Below are positions 44,954-54,779 of a DNA stretch of 64,000 nt, piece after piece. The notes below the pieces were generated by a model. The model saw only the letters and a program-made list of their open reading frames with translations. It was not told the DNA's origin and searched no databases. The stretch covers positions 14,223,501 through 14,287,500 of the forward strand of contig BRKX01000004.1 of the NCBI GenBank assembly GCA_026008535.1, given 5' to 3'. Each line of letters begins with the position of its first letter. Position 1 is the first letter of the stretch. The DNA is from Perilla frutescens (lineage: Eukaryota; Streptophyta; Magnoliopsida; Lamiales; Lamiaceae). The translations under genes were made by a program, and so were the position numbers.

Positions 44954-45935
44954 GTCCTTCCAAGAATCACATAAAATGATTAACCTATTTTATTCCATTA
45001 ATTAATCAGTCACGACTAGAATCTTTTAATTAATTAACTTGCATAAATATGTTGTTGTAGTCAACATGCACATGAGAAATGCAAACTAGGAAATCAAATA
45101 CCTAATGATAACAGAAAAATATATATCAATAAATCAAACCATGAAATCCAATGTACTTACAAATCAAAGAATTCAATAAAATAATTACGTAGACATAATT
45201 AAATAAAATGAATAAAACATGAATATGGTAAATAAAATAATGTTAAACATAATAAAGAATCTGGAGTCTTCAATCTTGACGTAGCCTCCAGAGTCTCCAT
45301 TGTGCTTCCATAATTATGTTCACCTTGGTATGTCTCATCTTCTATTGTATAATCTTTTGCATGCCTCTTTTCTAATAAGTAGAGAGGGTATTTATAGTGT
45401 TGGAGGGAACCTTAGGGTTAAAACAAACCCAAATGTGTGAAAAGCCTTAAAAATCTCATGTAGGACCTATTTGGGCTGATTAGGGACGCGTTGGGTCGAT
45501 CCAGAGAGCCTGTTTTATTTAGGGTCGACCCAAGGGGTGGGCCGAGTGACTGGGTCAACCCGGCTCGCGTAGGCTTCACTAAAACGGCCCGTTCTCACTC
45601 GTTTCTCGTCCGATTGAGCCAATTCAACTTACACAATGCTCATAACTCAATTCTCCATATTCCTAAGCTCTTCAATCACCCATTTGGATTATGTTGAATT
45701 ATTTTCATCAATTCTAGTGGGCTTTGCTCTTTAAATGCGGTCCAAGAGCGCAATTGATCCCTCTTTTAGCTCTTAAAGCACATATTTGATCATTTTGCAC
45801 CAAATAATAATCAAATACACCACTATTACTGCAAAAATCATAAATACATCAAAAAACCAAAATGATAACATAATGACTACAAAAGCTATGAAAATCACAC
45901 AACTTATCAACTTAAACATCATCAATTCATATCCA
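44954..45935 (-). repeat. LTR fragment of another Athila-like family (I)
   Basis: It is organised like the G LTR, with CGTTCTCACTCGTTTCTC followed by GATTGA and ACAATGCTCATAACTC. It ends AACATCATCA near 45935, like an LTR terminus. No PBS or polypurine tract nearby. Non-coding. Confidence 0.55.
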
Positions 45936-46497
45936 AAAGTTGTGTAAAATACACAACTGTCACTCATAATCTAATTCTGCCCCAAAGTCAGTGATATTTT
46001 CAATTTGGAACAATGTTCATGACCCTTTTTTCGGGCACTTGCTCGTAAAATGGCCATAACTTTTTTCATGAATATATTTTTGTTGAAATTATATTTTAGT
46101 TAAATTATATATTCAAATAAATTTCAAACCATATATAGATCATCATCTAATCCTTCTCAATCAAATCCATTGATTTTTTCAATTTGGGATCACATTCACT
46201 ACTCTTTTTCGGGCAATCGTCTGTAAAATGGCGATAACTTTCAACACGGTTAATATTTACTCAAAATTCTTTTTTAGTTGAAATCTAGACTTAAATATAT
46301 TTTAAAACGTATATGGATAATCACTTAGTTGTTTGACAATCAAATTAAGTTTATTTTTCTAATTAGGACAATATTCATTATCTATTGTTTGAGCTAGAAA
46401 TGCATTTTTCCTCTCGTTCCTAACTCTCGTGTTCATTTGCTTCACTCTCCTATTCTTTGCCATCAAAATATGTTATTGTTCAAATATATCATCAGAT
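45936..46497. repeat. Satellite-like repeat, about 178-bp period (locus 1)
   Basis: Units contain CAATTTGG..., TTTTCGGGCA and AAAATGGCCATAAC. The last motif recurs at 46047 and 46225 (178 bases apart). A second locus with the same units is at 60480-62729. Confidence 0.75.
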
Positions 46498-46679
46498 TTA
46501 AAACCTCCTACAGATCACAAGTACATGTATCAATCATTCAATTTAATCCCACTAATTAATTATCTCCGTCAAGACTCAAATTAATTAGCTAGCATACAAT
46601 GACTATGGCCTTAATCATGCATGAGAAATCTAAACTTGAATGTTTGAACCATATAATTGGAAGGAGAATTGATAAAGAA
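46498..46679 (-). repeat. G 5' LTR piece 2
   Basis: Aligns with about 38603-38790 of the left LTR, up to the MULE target site. Confidence 0.85.
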
Positions 46680-46688
46680 TTAAATCAA

Positions 46689-47621
46689 GGGAGTTTCTAT
46701 TTGCACCACTTAATTTACTCTTTGCACTTGACCTGCTCAATGCACTACTGTTTTTACTCTTTGCACCACCTACATTTACATTAATATCCTTTTATTTTAA
46801 ATTTAAAATTAATTTCTTTTCTAAATTAATTTAACCTAATTAATAATTAAAAAATATCTAATTAAAAAAAAATAACTTCATCCCCAACCTTCCGCCGCCG
46901 CCGCTTCAGCCAACCTTCCACCGCAGCCGCCGAGCCAACCTTCCGCTGGCGATGAAATCGCATTGCCAACCTTCTTGTCACCTTGTTGTGTATAAAGAAA
47001 AAACCAGCCACCCCATCTGTCCTTACTTGGTGTTTTTCCTATATAGAATTCTTGTCTTCTCCCCAATCAAATCGCACAGAAACCATCTCCAAACACACAC
47101 ACCTTCTGCTAAAAAAAATAAAAATAAAAAACTTTGCATTTTGAAGTTTTTTTGCTATCTCACCGATGTCTTCAGAGCTCTTCCTATTCGACAACTCCTT
47201 CTTCTCCGATCCATTCTTCCCCTTCCCTGATTCTGCCTTAGAAATCTTCCCAGAAATTCAAGAAAACGGCACCGCCGCCGCTGCCGGCGATGAAATCGCA
47301 TCGATTTGTGCGAAATCTTGGAAAAAAAAACAAAACTTAACTCCTTGACTGCGATTATGTCTTCTCGCTGGAGAAAGTGGCGGCAGTGGTGGCGGTCGAG
47401 GGGGGGAAGCCACCTGCCGTCTCTCCGGAGAAGAGCCGAAGAAGAAGATCTAGTTTTTCTTTTTTCTTTTTCCTTTTTTTCTAATTTTGTTTTTCAATTT
47501 TTATTTATTTTTTTGAATTTTGTAATAAGGATGTTTAGGTAATCTTATAATTAAATATTTTTGAATTAATTTTTTTTTTGTGGTGCAAAGAGTAAATTTT
47601 GTAGTGCAAATAGAACCTCCC
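46689..47621. mobile_element. Mutator-like element with 9-bp TSD, Pack-MULE candidate
   Basis: 933 bp with terminal inverted repeats of about 39 bases: GGGAGTTTCTATTTGCACCA at the left and (reverse) GGGAGGTTCTATTTGCACTA at the right, continuing AATTTACTCTTTGCAC. A perfect 9-bp duplication TTAAATCAA lies at 46680-46688 and 47622-47630, and the left G LTR has the empty site. There is no transposase. The GC-rich centre differs sharply from the AT-rich ends and contains a TATA-like box, a leader and a 60-codon frame, so it probably carries captured host DNA. Confidence 0.88.
47166..47348 (+). CDS. 60-residue ORF inside the Mutator-like element (captured gene fragment?)
   Basis: MSSELFLFDNSFFSDPFFPF...EIFPEIQENG, then Ala-rich GDEIASICAKSW. 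It is preceded by a plant-like promoter layout: TATATAG near 47040, then a C/A-rich leader (about 47058-47110) of the kind seen in real 5' UTRs. The N-terminus looks like the acidic/aromatic start of a small transcription-factor-type protein, but I do not recognise the family. It ends at a stop after LysLysGlnAsnLeuThrPro; reading beyond (47350-47450) gives Trp/Arg-rich text. GGCGATGAAATCGCAT occurs here (47287) and at 46950. Expression unknown. Confidence 0.45.
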   Translation: MSSELFLFDNSFFSDPFFPFPDSALEIFPEIQENGTAAAAGDEIASICAKSWKKKQNLTP

Positions 47622-47630
47622 TTAAATCAA

Positions 47631-48052
47631 TACATAATTTCATACATGCTGCAAACCTTAGAATTAATTATTAAAACTACTCACACATAATGAAATCTAA
47701 AATAAAGGAAGAAATAAAGAAATTAAAAGACATAATTGAAATTGTAAAATATTAAAAGAATCGTAGTTGAATTATGTAAAATAAAACTTCAATCTTCAAA
47801 GTTATAGAGAAAACATCCACTACATCGCTGTAAAATCTAAAATAAAACTAAAATATATTGAAAATAAGATTCCCAATTTCGTCCAAGAAGAACCCTTATA
47901 TAGTAAAGGAAGTTGAAATCCACAAAATGAATGAAAGCCCGGTCCAAAAGAAAACTCACCAAAAGTTGCAGAAATGAGCACGAACCGTGTTCAAATTACA
48001 AAAGCTCACGGTGTCTAAGCAAAAAATAGAGCACGGATCGTGCTCCCTCTTC
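47631..48052 (-). repeat. G 5' LTR piece 3
   Basis: Follows the MULE duplication and aligns in order with about 38790-39100 of the left LTR, more diverged. It ends in TCTTC, the target site of element H. Confidence 0.75.
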
Positions 48053-48647
48053 TGATGCGATCCAAAGCTGTCCAAGGGGCCCATTGAAAGAGTTAGACCC
48101 GCTGCCACTGAAAGCCTACTTGGATGAAATTATTTTTTATATTATTTAGGAGTCCTATTTTAATTAGAAGAGTTATTAAATTTACTTATTATTTTCGGAT
48201 TTGTATAGTATAGATTGTAGGGTTTTTATTTGTTTCCTTGTTAAATTGATTCCTTAGTAGATTTGTTTCCTTTTTTGTTCTAGTAACTGTTTAGGAAGTT
48301 TATTCTCCACCATCCCTACATAAAAGGGACAATGTGAATGAAAATTTACACCATTGATTAATATATATTATGAGTTTTTCTCTCTAGAGATTTTATTTGA
48401 ATTTCATAAGAAGTGTCGTGAGTTCAAAATTGACTTATCAACTGGATTAATCATCCCTATGTGTGGCGTCTCCACCATAAATTTAAGTTCGTATTTCCAA
48501 TCGTCATCAGGTTCCGGATCATATTTCGTGGTTCTTCGTCGTTGTGAAGCTAGGATTTCAGATTTCTCCGTTATTCTATCTGTGTAATCTGATACTCTTG
48601 GAAAGAGATTCAACATCGTCATCAATCCGCTAGCAAGGATCGCATCA
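48053..48647 (+). repeat. H 5' LTR
   Basis: TGATGCGATCC...GGATCGCATCA. A TATA-like CATAAAAGGG lies near 48320. It differs from the 3' LTR by many substitutions and a small insertion near 48345-48370. Confidence 0.9.
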
Positions 48648-48649
48648 AG

Positions 48650-48661
48650 TGGTATCAAAGC
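48650..48661 (+). promoter_or_regulatory. Primer binding site of element H
   Basis: TGGTATCAAAGC, an initiator-tRNA-Met type site with one change from the usual TGGTATCAGAGC, two bases after the LTR end CATCA. Confidence 0.88.
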
Positions 48662-48819
48662 TACGACTTTGTATCAGTTGTTATTACTTGTATTGAGAGG
48701 AAAGAGCAAAAAAAAAGTTCTAAAAAAAAATGGCCTAAAAGAAGGCGAAAAAATGTCCTATTCTACAAGTTTTGAAGAATGTGGTAAAAAACATCGATGT
48801 GGAGTTGTCCAGGAAGAGT

Positions 48820-49327
48820 ATTGAGAGTTCGGTGTTCCTTCTTTCCATGGAATGAGTGATCATGAGCTTTATCTAGACTGGGAGAGATGATGGATTTGAT
48901 CTTTGACTGTCATTGCTGTCCAGAGCGGATGTAGGTCAAGGTAGCAGCTATTGTTTTTTGTGATAATGTTCTCATTTGGTGGAATCAATTTATATATGTT
49001 AGGCGACGTATTGGGAAGGCAATAGAGACATGGAGGGCAATGAAGAGGGTGTTAAGAAGACAACATGTGCATTATTCATATCAACGAGAGCTGGAAAAGA
49101 AGTTACAAAAACTTAGGCAAGGAGACAGTAATGTAGATGACTACTATAATGAATTAATGGAAGCCATGAGACGAGCTGATGTGGAGGAACATCCAGAGGA
49201 AATGATGGATAGGTTTCTAACAGGTTTGCGCACGGAGATCCGAGAAAGAGTGGCATTGTATTACCATGAAGAGTTGGAGGACATGGTGCAATACGCCATC
49301 CGGGTGGAGAAACAACTTAAAGGATGA
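48820..49327 (+). pseudogene. gag: Element H gag (broken)
   Basis: Early part: SFHGMSDHELYLDWER followed by a one-base deletion near 48887. The open segment 49040-49327 (MKRVLRRQHVHYSYQRELEK) holds the C-terminal gag core: LRQGDSNVDDYYNELMEA, MMDRFLTGLRTEIRERV and LEDMVQYAIRVEKQLKG. Element C gag has the equivalent blocks (MHYERELERKL, SIEEYHKELETLLNRV, VERMVQYASIVKRQL). The stop at 49325 lies shortly before element K. No zinc knuckle is left. Confidence 0.85.
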
Positions 49328-49345
49328 ACAAAGACATGCTTTTGA

Positions 49346-50786
49346 TGGTGGGGTTTTTTCGAATTAAACCACCGCAGGATCATTTGGTTGTTCATTAATC
49401 CATGTTCATGCAAATCATAATTTTATGTCATATGCATATTTATCACAGTCTAATAGAAAAAGCATGCATAGCAGATTCGAATCTAATAAAGCAGAAACAT
49501 AGAAACGAATCTACTTACAAATCGATAGACGGTTTATGGACAAGATTAAAGATCTAATCTTACTATTGAATGAACACTGTAATTGGCGCCACCTACACCT
49601 CAAAATCGTCCACCACAGTATTCTACTCCAAGATCTTATGTTGTATTCTCAGACTGTATCTAGATTCAGAGTGGGCTGAAATCTACTTGATAGGGTTGTA
49701 GAATCTGTGGATAACTTTGAGAGACAAAGAGAGGCTGAATAATAATGCTACAAATTTTCGAACCCACCTCCTCTATATATAGGGGAGGTGGCCGAAAATT
49801 GGTCTCCCAACCCTACTGGGTTTGGGCCTCTATCTCAAGTTCAGTATCCAGTCCACTATCAGTCAATTGGGCTACAACAGGGATCTAGAAGAATATTAAA
49901 TTGGCCCACTAATTTATTTAATATCCAATATCCAATAAATTTAGGATATAATTAAATAAATTAAGTTCTACTTTTATTCCACTAAAGAAGTTAAACTGAC
50001 CTACCAATTTAATACATATTTACGAATATGCTTACTCCTTTAGTCCAGTCATTCCCCGTGTTTAAGATATAATGTTCATTAATTAATTATGTCAGCATCC
50101 GACAGCTATAATTAATTAACTTCTAAAACCTTGAGTAGTACCACACAAGCTTTACTCATGTACGAAATAAATTCCACCTGCAGGGTTTCAACATGAACTT
50201 GTGTTTCCTCAAGAGAACATCATCAACCTGGCGCACCAGGATACGGTGCTCATGCATACTACTCGAGACATCATGTATACATTTTTATTACCCAAGATAT
50301 CGAATTCGATCTACGAAAAGATCTCACCCATTGATAAATCAAGGTAACAAACAACACACACATATGCTCGCCAATATCACATGAGTTCAGAACCCAAACT
50401 CTGTGGATCTTTATTCTCTCAGTAACTGGGTCAGAGACAGAGAATAATATCCTATCGTGATCCTCCTCAATACACTAACGAGTGTACTAGAATAATCAGT
50501 TAGTCAAGATAAACTAACTTATCAGATTATTCTACGGTGTACCGATGGCGTGTTCAGGACCATCTAAGCCGTGAGCTCTTTAATACATTACAAGGTTCTA
50601 ATAATATGATCTTACCGTGTGACTCCCCACATCATATCATCTACAATGTAAGTATATGAATTATCGCATAAAACAATTATAGAACATAATCTAAATGCAA
50701 ACAGTGACTGCAATAACTTTCATTTCATATCATCATATCATCAGAAAAGTATACAAAGACAAGTCTTCCAGTATACAAAACTAACA
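49346..50786 (-). repeat. K 3' LTR
   Basis: Starts TGGTGGGGTTTTTTCG (TGTTGGGATT in the partner), ends AAAACTAACA. TATA-like TATATATAGG (minus) near 49774-49784. Non-coding; the 60-70-codon frames are chance. Confidence 0.95.
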
Positions 50787-50799
50787 ATCTCCCACTTAC
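50787..50799 (-). promoter_or_regulatory. Polypurine tract of element K
   Basis: GTAAGTGGGAGAT on the minus strand immediately before the LTR start TGTTAG. Confidence 0.85.
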
Positions 50800-50879
50800 A
50801 CTTGAAGCATGTCTTTCAAGCATAATAACTAACTAGCTAACTCTCCAATCAAAACTATCAACTCAAACTGCGCTACCAG

Positions 50880-53460
50880 GTCTGCATCTCACTCCCATTT
50901 TCTCCACGTGACCATCAAAGGTCTTAGCCGGGAGGTTCTTCATGAATGGATCAGCCAGGTTGTCCTCCGATGCAATCTTGACCACCACCACGTCTCTTCT
51001 CTTAACAATTTCTCGTATAAGATGGTACTTTCTCTCTATGTGTTTACTTGCCTTGTGGGCTGGGTTTCTTCGAATTTGCTACTGCACCAGAGTTATCACA
51101 GTATATCGTGATAGTCTTAGGTAAATCAGAAACCACGCCTAAGCCCACTAGGAATCCGCAGAGCCAGACAACCTCTTTTGCAGCCTCAGAGGCAGCTACA
51201 TACTCGGCTTCCATGGTAGAATCCGCAATGTATTTCTACTTAATGCTCTTTCATGCGATGGCTCCACCTCCTAATGTAAACACATAGCCCGAGGTAGACT
51301 TACTCTGATCTTTATCGGATTGAAAATCTAAGTCCGTGTAACCCAAAGGCACTAGACTATCAGAGCGAAAAACCAACATGTAATCTCGAGTCTTTTTAAG
51401 GTACTTGAGAATGTTTTTGACCGCAGTCCAGTGACCTTGTCCAGGGTTAGACTAATATCTGCTTACCATGCCAACGACATAGCATAGCATACATCAAACT
51501 TCCCACAGCCGAAGCATATGGTACTTTCTTTATTTTCTCTATCTCAGACTGTGTTTGGGGACACATTTCCTTGGATAGATGAATTCCATGCCTGTAAGGT
51601 ATAAAACCTTTCTTGGAATCTTGCATGCCAAATCTAGCTAGCACTGTATCGATATAAGTCGCCTGGGACAGACATAACATCCTTTTTTGGTGATCTCAAA
51701 TGATTTTGATACTAAGGACATGTCCGGCTTCACCCAGATCCTTCATATCGAACTGCTCGGACAGCCACACCCTAATGTTCGACAACGTCTTCTTACTATT
51801 TCCAATAAGCAAGATGTCATCAACATAAAGTATGAGGAATGCCACCACGTTCCCGTCACATTTCTTGTACACACAGCTCTCATCCGGACTTTGCATGAAT
51901 CCATATGATTGGATAACTTCATCAAATCGGATGTTCCAAGATCTCGATGTCTGCTTAAGTCCATAAATGGATCTCTTAAGCTTGGCCCTTAGCAATGAAT
52001 CTCTCTGGTTGCTTCATGTGGATGTTTTCTTCAAGACTTCCGTTTAGGAAAGCTGTCTTGACATTCATCTGCCAGATCTCATAATCCAAATGAATGGCAA
52101 TAGACAAGAGAATCCGGATTAACTTAAGCATGGCTACCGGTGAAAAGGTTTCCTCATAATCGATTCCTTCTTTCTGAGTATACCCTTTTACCATCAATCT
52201 TGCCTTGAAGGTTTCAACCTTCCCATGACATCCTCTCTTGCGCTTGTAGACCCATTTACAGCCAATGAGTTTTACCCCATCTTGTGGTTCTACAAGTTCC
52301 CAGACTTGATTGCGATCCATAGATCCAATCTCAGACTCATTGCAGTTTTCCAAGAATCCGCATCTTTATCTCGAATTACCTCGTCATAAGTCCTGGGATC
52401 CAATTCATTGAGACCCTTTGGGAAATCTGAAGCCTCTCCCAGACCAATGAATCTATCAGGTTGGCGTACAACCCTCCCACTGCGACGAGGCAGTTCCTGT
52501 ACTTCTGTGACACGTTGTGCAGTGTTTGGTGGTTCTTCTTCTTGTACAACTGGTGTAGGATTCGATCCTCCCCTTAACTCCTCAAGGATGATTTGACTCA
52601 TTGGTTTGTGGTTTATAACATAGTCTTCCTCTAAGAATCGAGCATTGGTGCTGACAATGATCTTCTGATCCTTAGGACTATAAAATAAACCACATTTTGT
52701 TCCCCTAGGATATCCAACGAACAACCTTACATCAGTACGAGGAGCCAGCTTATCAGCTTCCTTATCCAACACGTGTGCTGGGCTACCCCAAATCCGAATA
52801 TGGTTCAAATTGGGCTTTCGTCCAGTCCATAGTTCTGTGGGCGTAGCAGGAACTGATTTTGATGGAACCAAGCTAAGAATATAGGTTGTCGTTTCCAGGG
52901 CATATCCCCAGAATGAAATGGGAAACTCAGAATAACTCATCATTGATCTAACCATCTCTAACAGTGTTCGATTCCTTCTTTCTGCCAAGCCATTCTGCTG
53001 TGGCATTCTAGGCGCAGTCAACTGGGATATAATCCCATTCTCTGCCATGTAATACCTAAATTCACTTGAGAGGTACTCGCCACCATGATCAGAACGTAGT
53101 GACTTGATACTTCTACCTGTTTGTTTCTCCGCTTCCGCCTTAAACTCTTCGAATTTCTCAAAGCATTCAGACTTGCGATGCAACAGGTAGATATAACCAT
53201 ATCTAGAGTAATCATCAATGAGGGTGATAAAATACTTGAACTCTACTCGATCTTGAACTGACGTAGGGCTACACAGGTCAGAGTGAATCAAATCTAATAG
53301 CCCTTCAGATCTATTTCTTTTTGACTGGAAAGGTCGTTTGGTGATTTTACCTTCCAAACAGGATTCACACAAAGGAAACAATTCCAGTACCAAAGAAGAC
53401 AATGGTCCATCATTTACAAGCCTTTGTATCCTCTTAAGGTTAATATGACCTAGCCTTAGA
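50880..53460 (-). pseudogene. pol: Element K pol: integrase, RT, RNase H (broken)
   Basis: Integrase segment 53460-52290: zinc finger (HLRLGHIN...CESCLEGK) and core with SDLCSP, SDHGGEYLS and AERRNRTLLE. RT: VWELVEPQDGVKLIGCKWVY, FSPVAMLKLIR, IYGLKQTSRSW, catalytic YVDD at 51827-51816, and LSQATYIDTVLARF. RNase H about 51440-50880: DFQSDKDQ, TMEAEYVAASEAAKE and YCDNSGAVANSKKP. Breaks: TGA for Trp at about 53461, frameshift near 52330, small deletion with frameshift near 51985, TGA for Arg near 51700, and stops and frame changes in RNase H. Copia group is clear; I do not assign a lineage. Confidence 0.92.
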
Positions 53461-53462
53461 TG

Positions 53463-54770
53463 TCAAAGATAGGTTTGATTCAATTCCGAAGGTTCTTTTC
53501 TCTTGTTAGGGTTTATAATCGATGTATTCAACAGTTGTCTTTGTGTAGTGTTTTCAATTGGTTTAAGAAAGTATAAGTGTCCATCCAATGTGCCAGAATA
53601 GATAAAATGTTTACCACTAAAGATAACCACTTTGTTATCAAAAGAAACAGAATATCCGTCCATAATCAATTTAGAAACTGAAACCAAGTTTCGCCTAAAA
53701 CCAGACACATAAAGACAATCTTTCAAAACCAAAGTTCTATCACTACTGAAAGGTAAAAAAAACGTCTCCCACTGCAACAACCGCCACTCTCGTAGCATTG
53801 CCCATGTAGACGGTGATCTCATCCTCACTCAGCTGTCTTTTTACCAGGAACCCCTGTAAATATATGCAAACATGATCAGTAGCTCCAGTATCTACTACCC
53901 ATGATTGGGTAGAACAAGTTGCTAAACATGTTTCCACAACCAGAGTGTGAGATGTACCTCTCTTCTTCTTCTTGTTAGGATACACCGCCTTCCAGTGACC
54001 TGGTTGGCCGCACTTGAAGCACTTAGTCTTTGAGTTGAACTCCTCAGGAGGAATCTTTGCCTTTGGCTTCTTTGCATTAGGTGCCTCATCTGCAGCCTTC
54101 TTAGGTGCGTTTCTCTTCTTCTTTTTCCACCAGAAGAAGACGCCCCTTTTTTAGCTATGTGGGCCTGAGGATCGCTTTTTTGGAGCAATTCAGCCGCCTG
54201 AAGATCTATGAGCAGTTCAGTCAGGCTGACATCCCTTTTAATTATGTTAAAATTCAGCCTGAACATCTCAAACTTCAAGGACAAGCTATGAAGAACAATG
54301 TCGATTTGAGAATCGCCATCTAGCTCTCCACCCAAGGTCTCGATCTCAGATAAATACCCCATCATCGTGAGAACGTGATCCCTAACAGGTGTGGAGTCAG
54401 ACATTCTCGCATCCATTAGCTTCTTCATTGCCAAATGGCGTGCCGAGCAGTTCTGATGACCGAATAGCTGCCTAAGGTTGTACATGATATCATAGGCGTT
54501 TTTCATAGGCTCATAATGATGTTGCAACACACTTGATATAGATGCCAAGATATAACAGCGCGCTATCTCATTAGACCTAACCCACTTATCATATGCAACC
54601 TTTTGGGCTTCGTCAGAACCCCCATCTGGCTGTGGAGGACAAACCTTATCAAGTACAAACTTGTGTCCCTCAGCAACAAGAACTAAGTTAAGGTTACAAA
54701 GCCAGTCATTGTAGTTTTCACCAACAAGTTTGTTTTCTTCGAGGATTGAGGACAGATTGGAGAGTGCCAT
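53463..54770 (-). pseudogene. gag: Element K gag and protease (broken)
   Basis: gag starts at the ATG at 54770 (MALSNLSSILEENKLVGENY) with the copia gag core (NDWLCNLNLVLVAEGHKFVL, RHLAMKKLMDARM, MMGYLSEIETLGGELDG). A one-base loss in an A run near 54135 shifts the frame. The zinc knuckle CFKCGQPGHWKAVY (54021-53980) has Tyr where the last zinc-binding Cys should be, a TGT-to-TAT change. Protease follows with WVVDTGATDHV. A second shift occurs in a poly-T run near 53757, after which DCLYVSGFRRNLVSVSKL continues toward integrase. Confidence 0.9.
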
Positions 54771-54779
54771 AGATGATAT

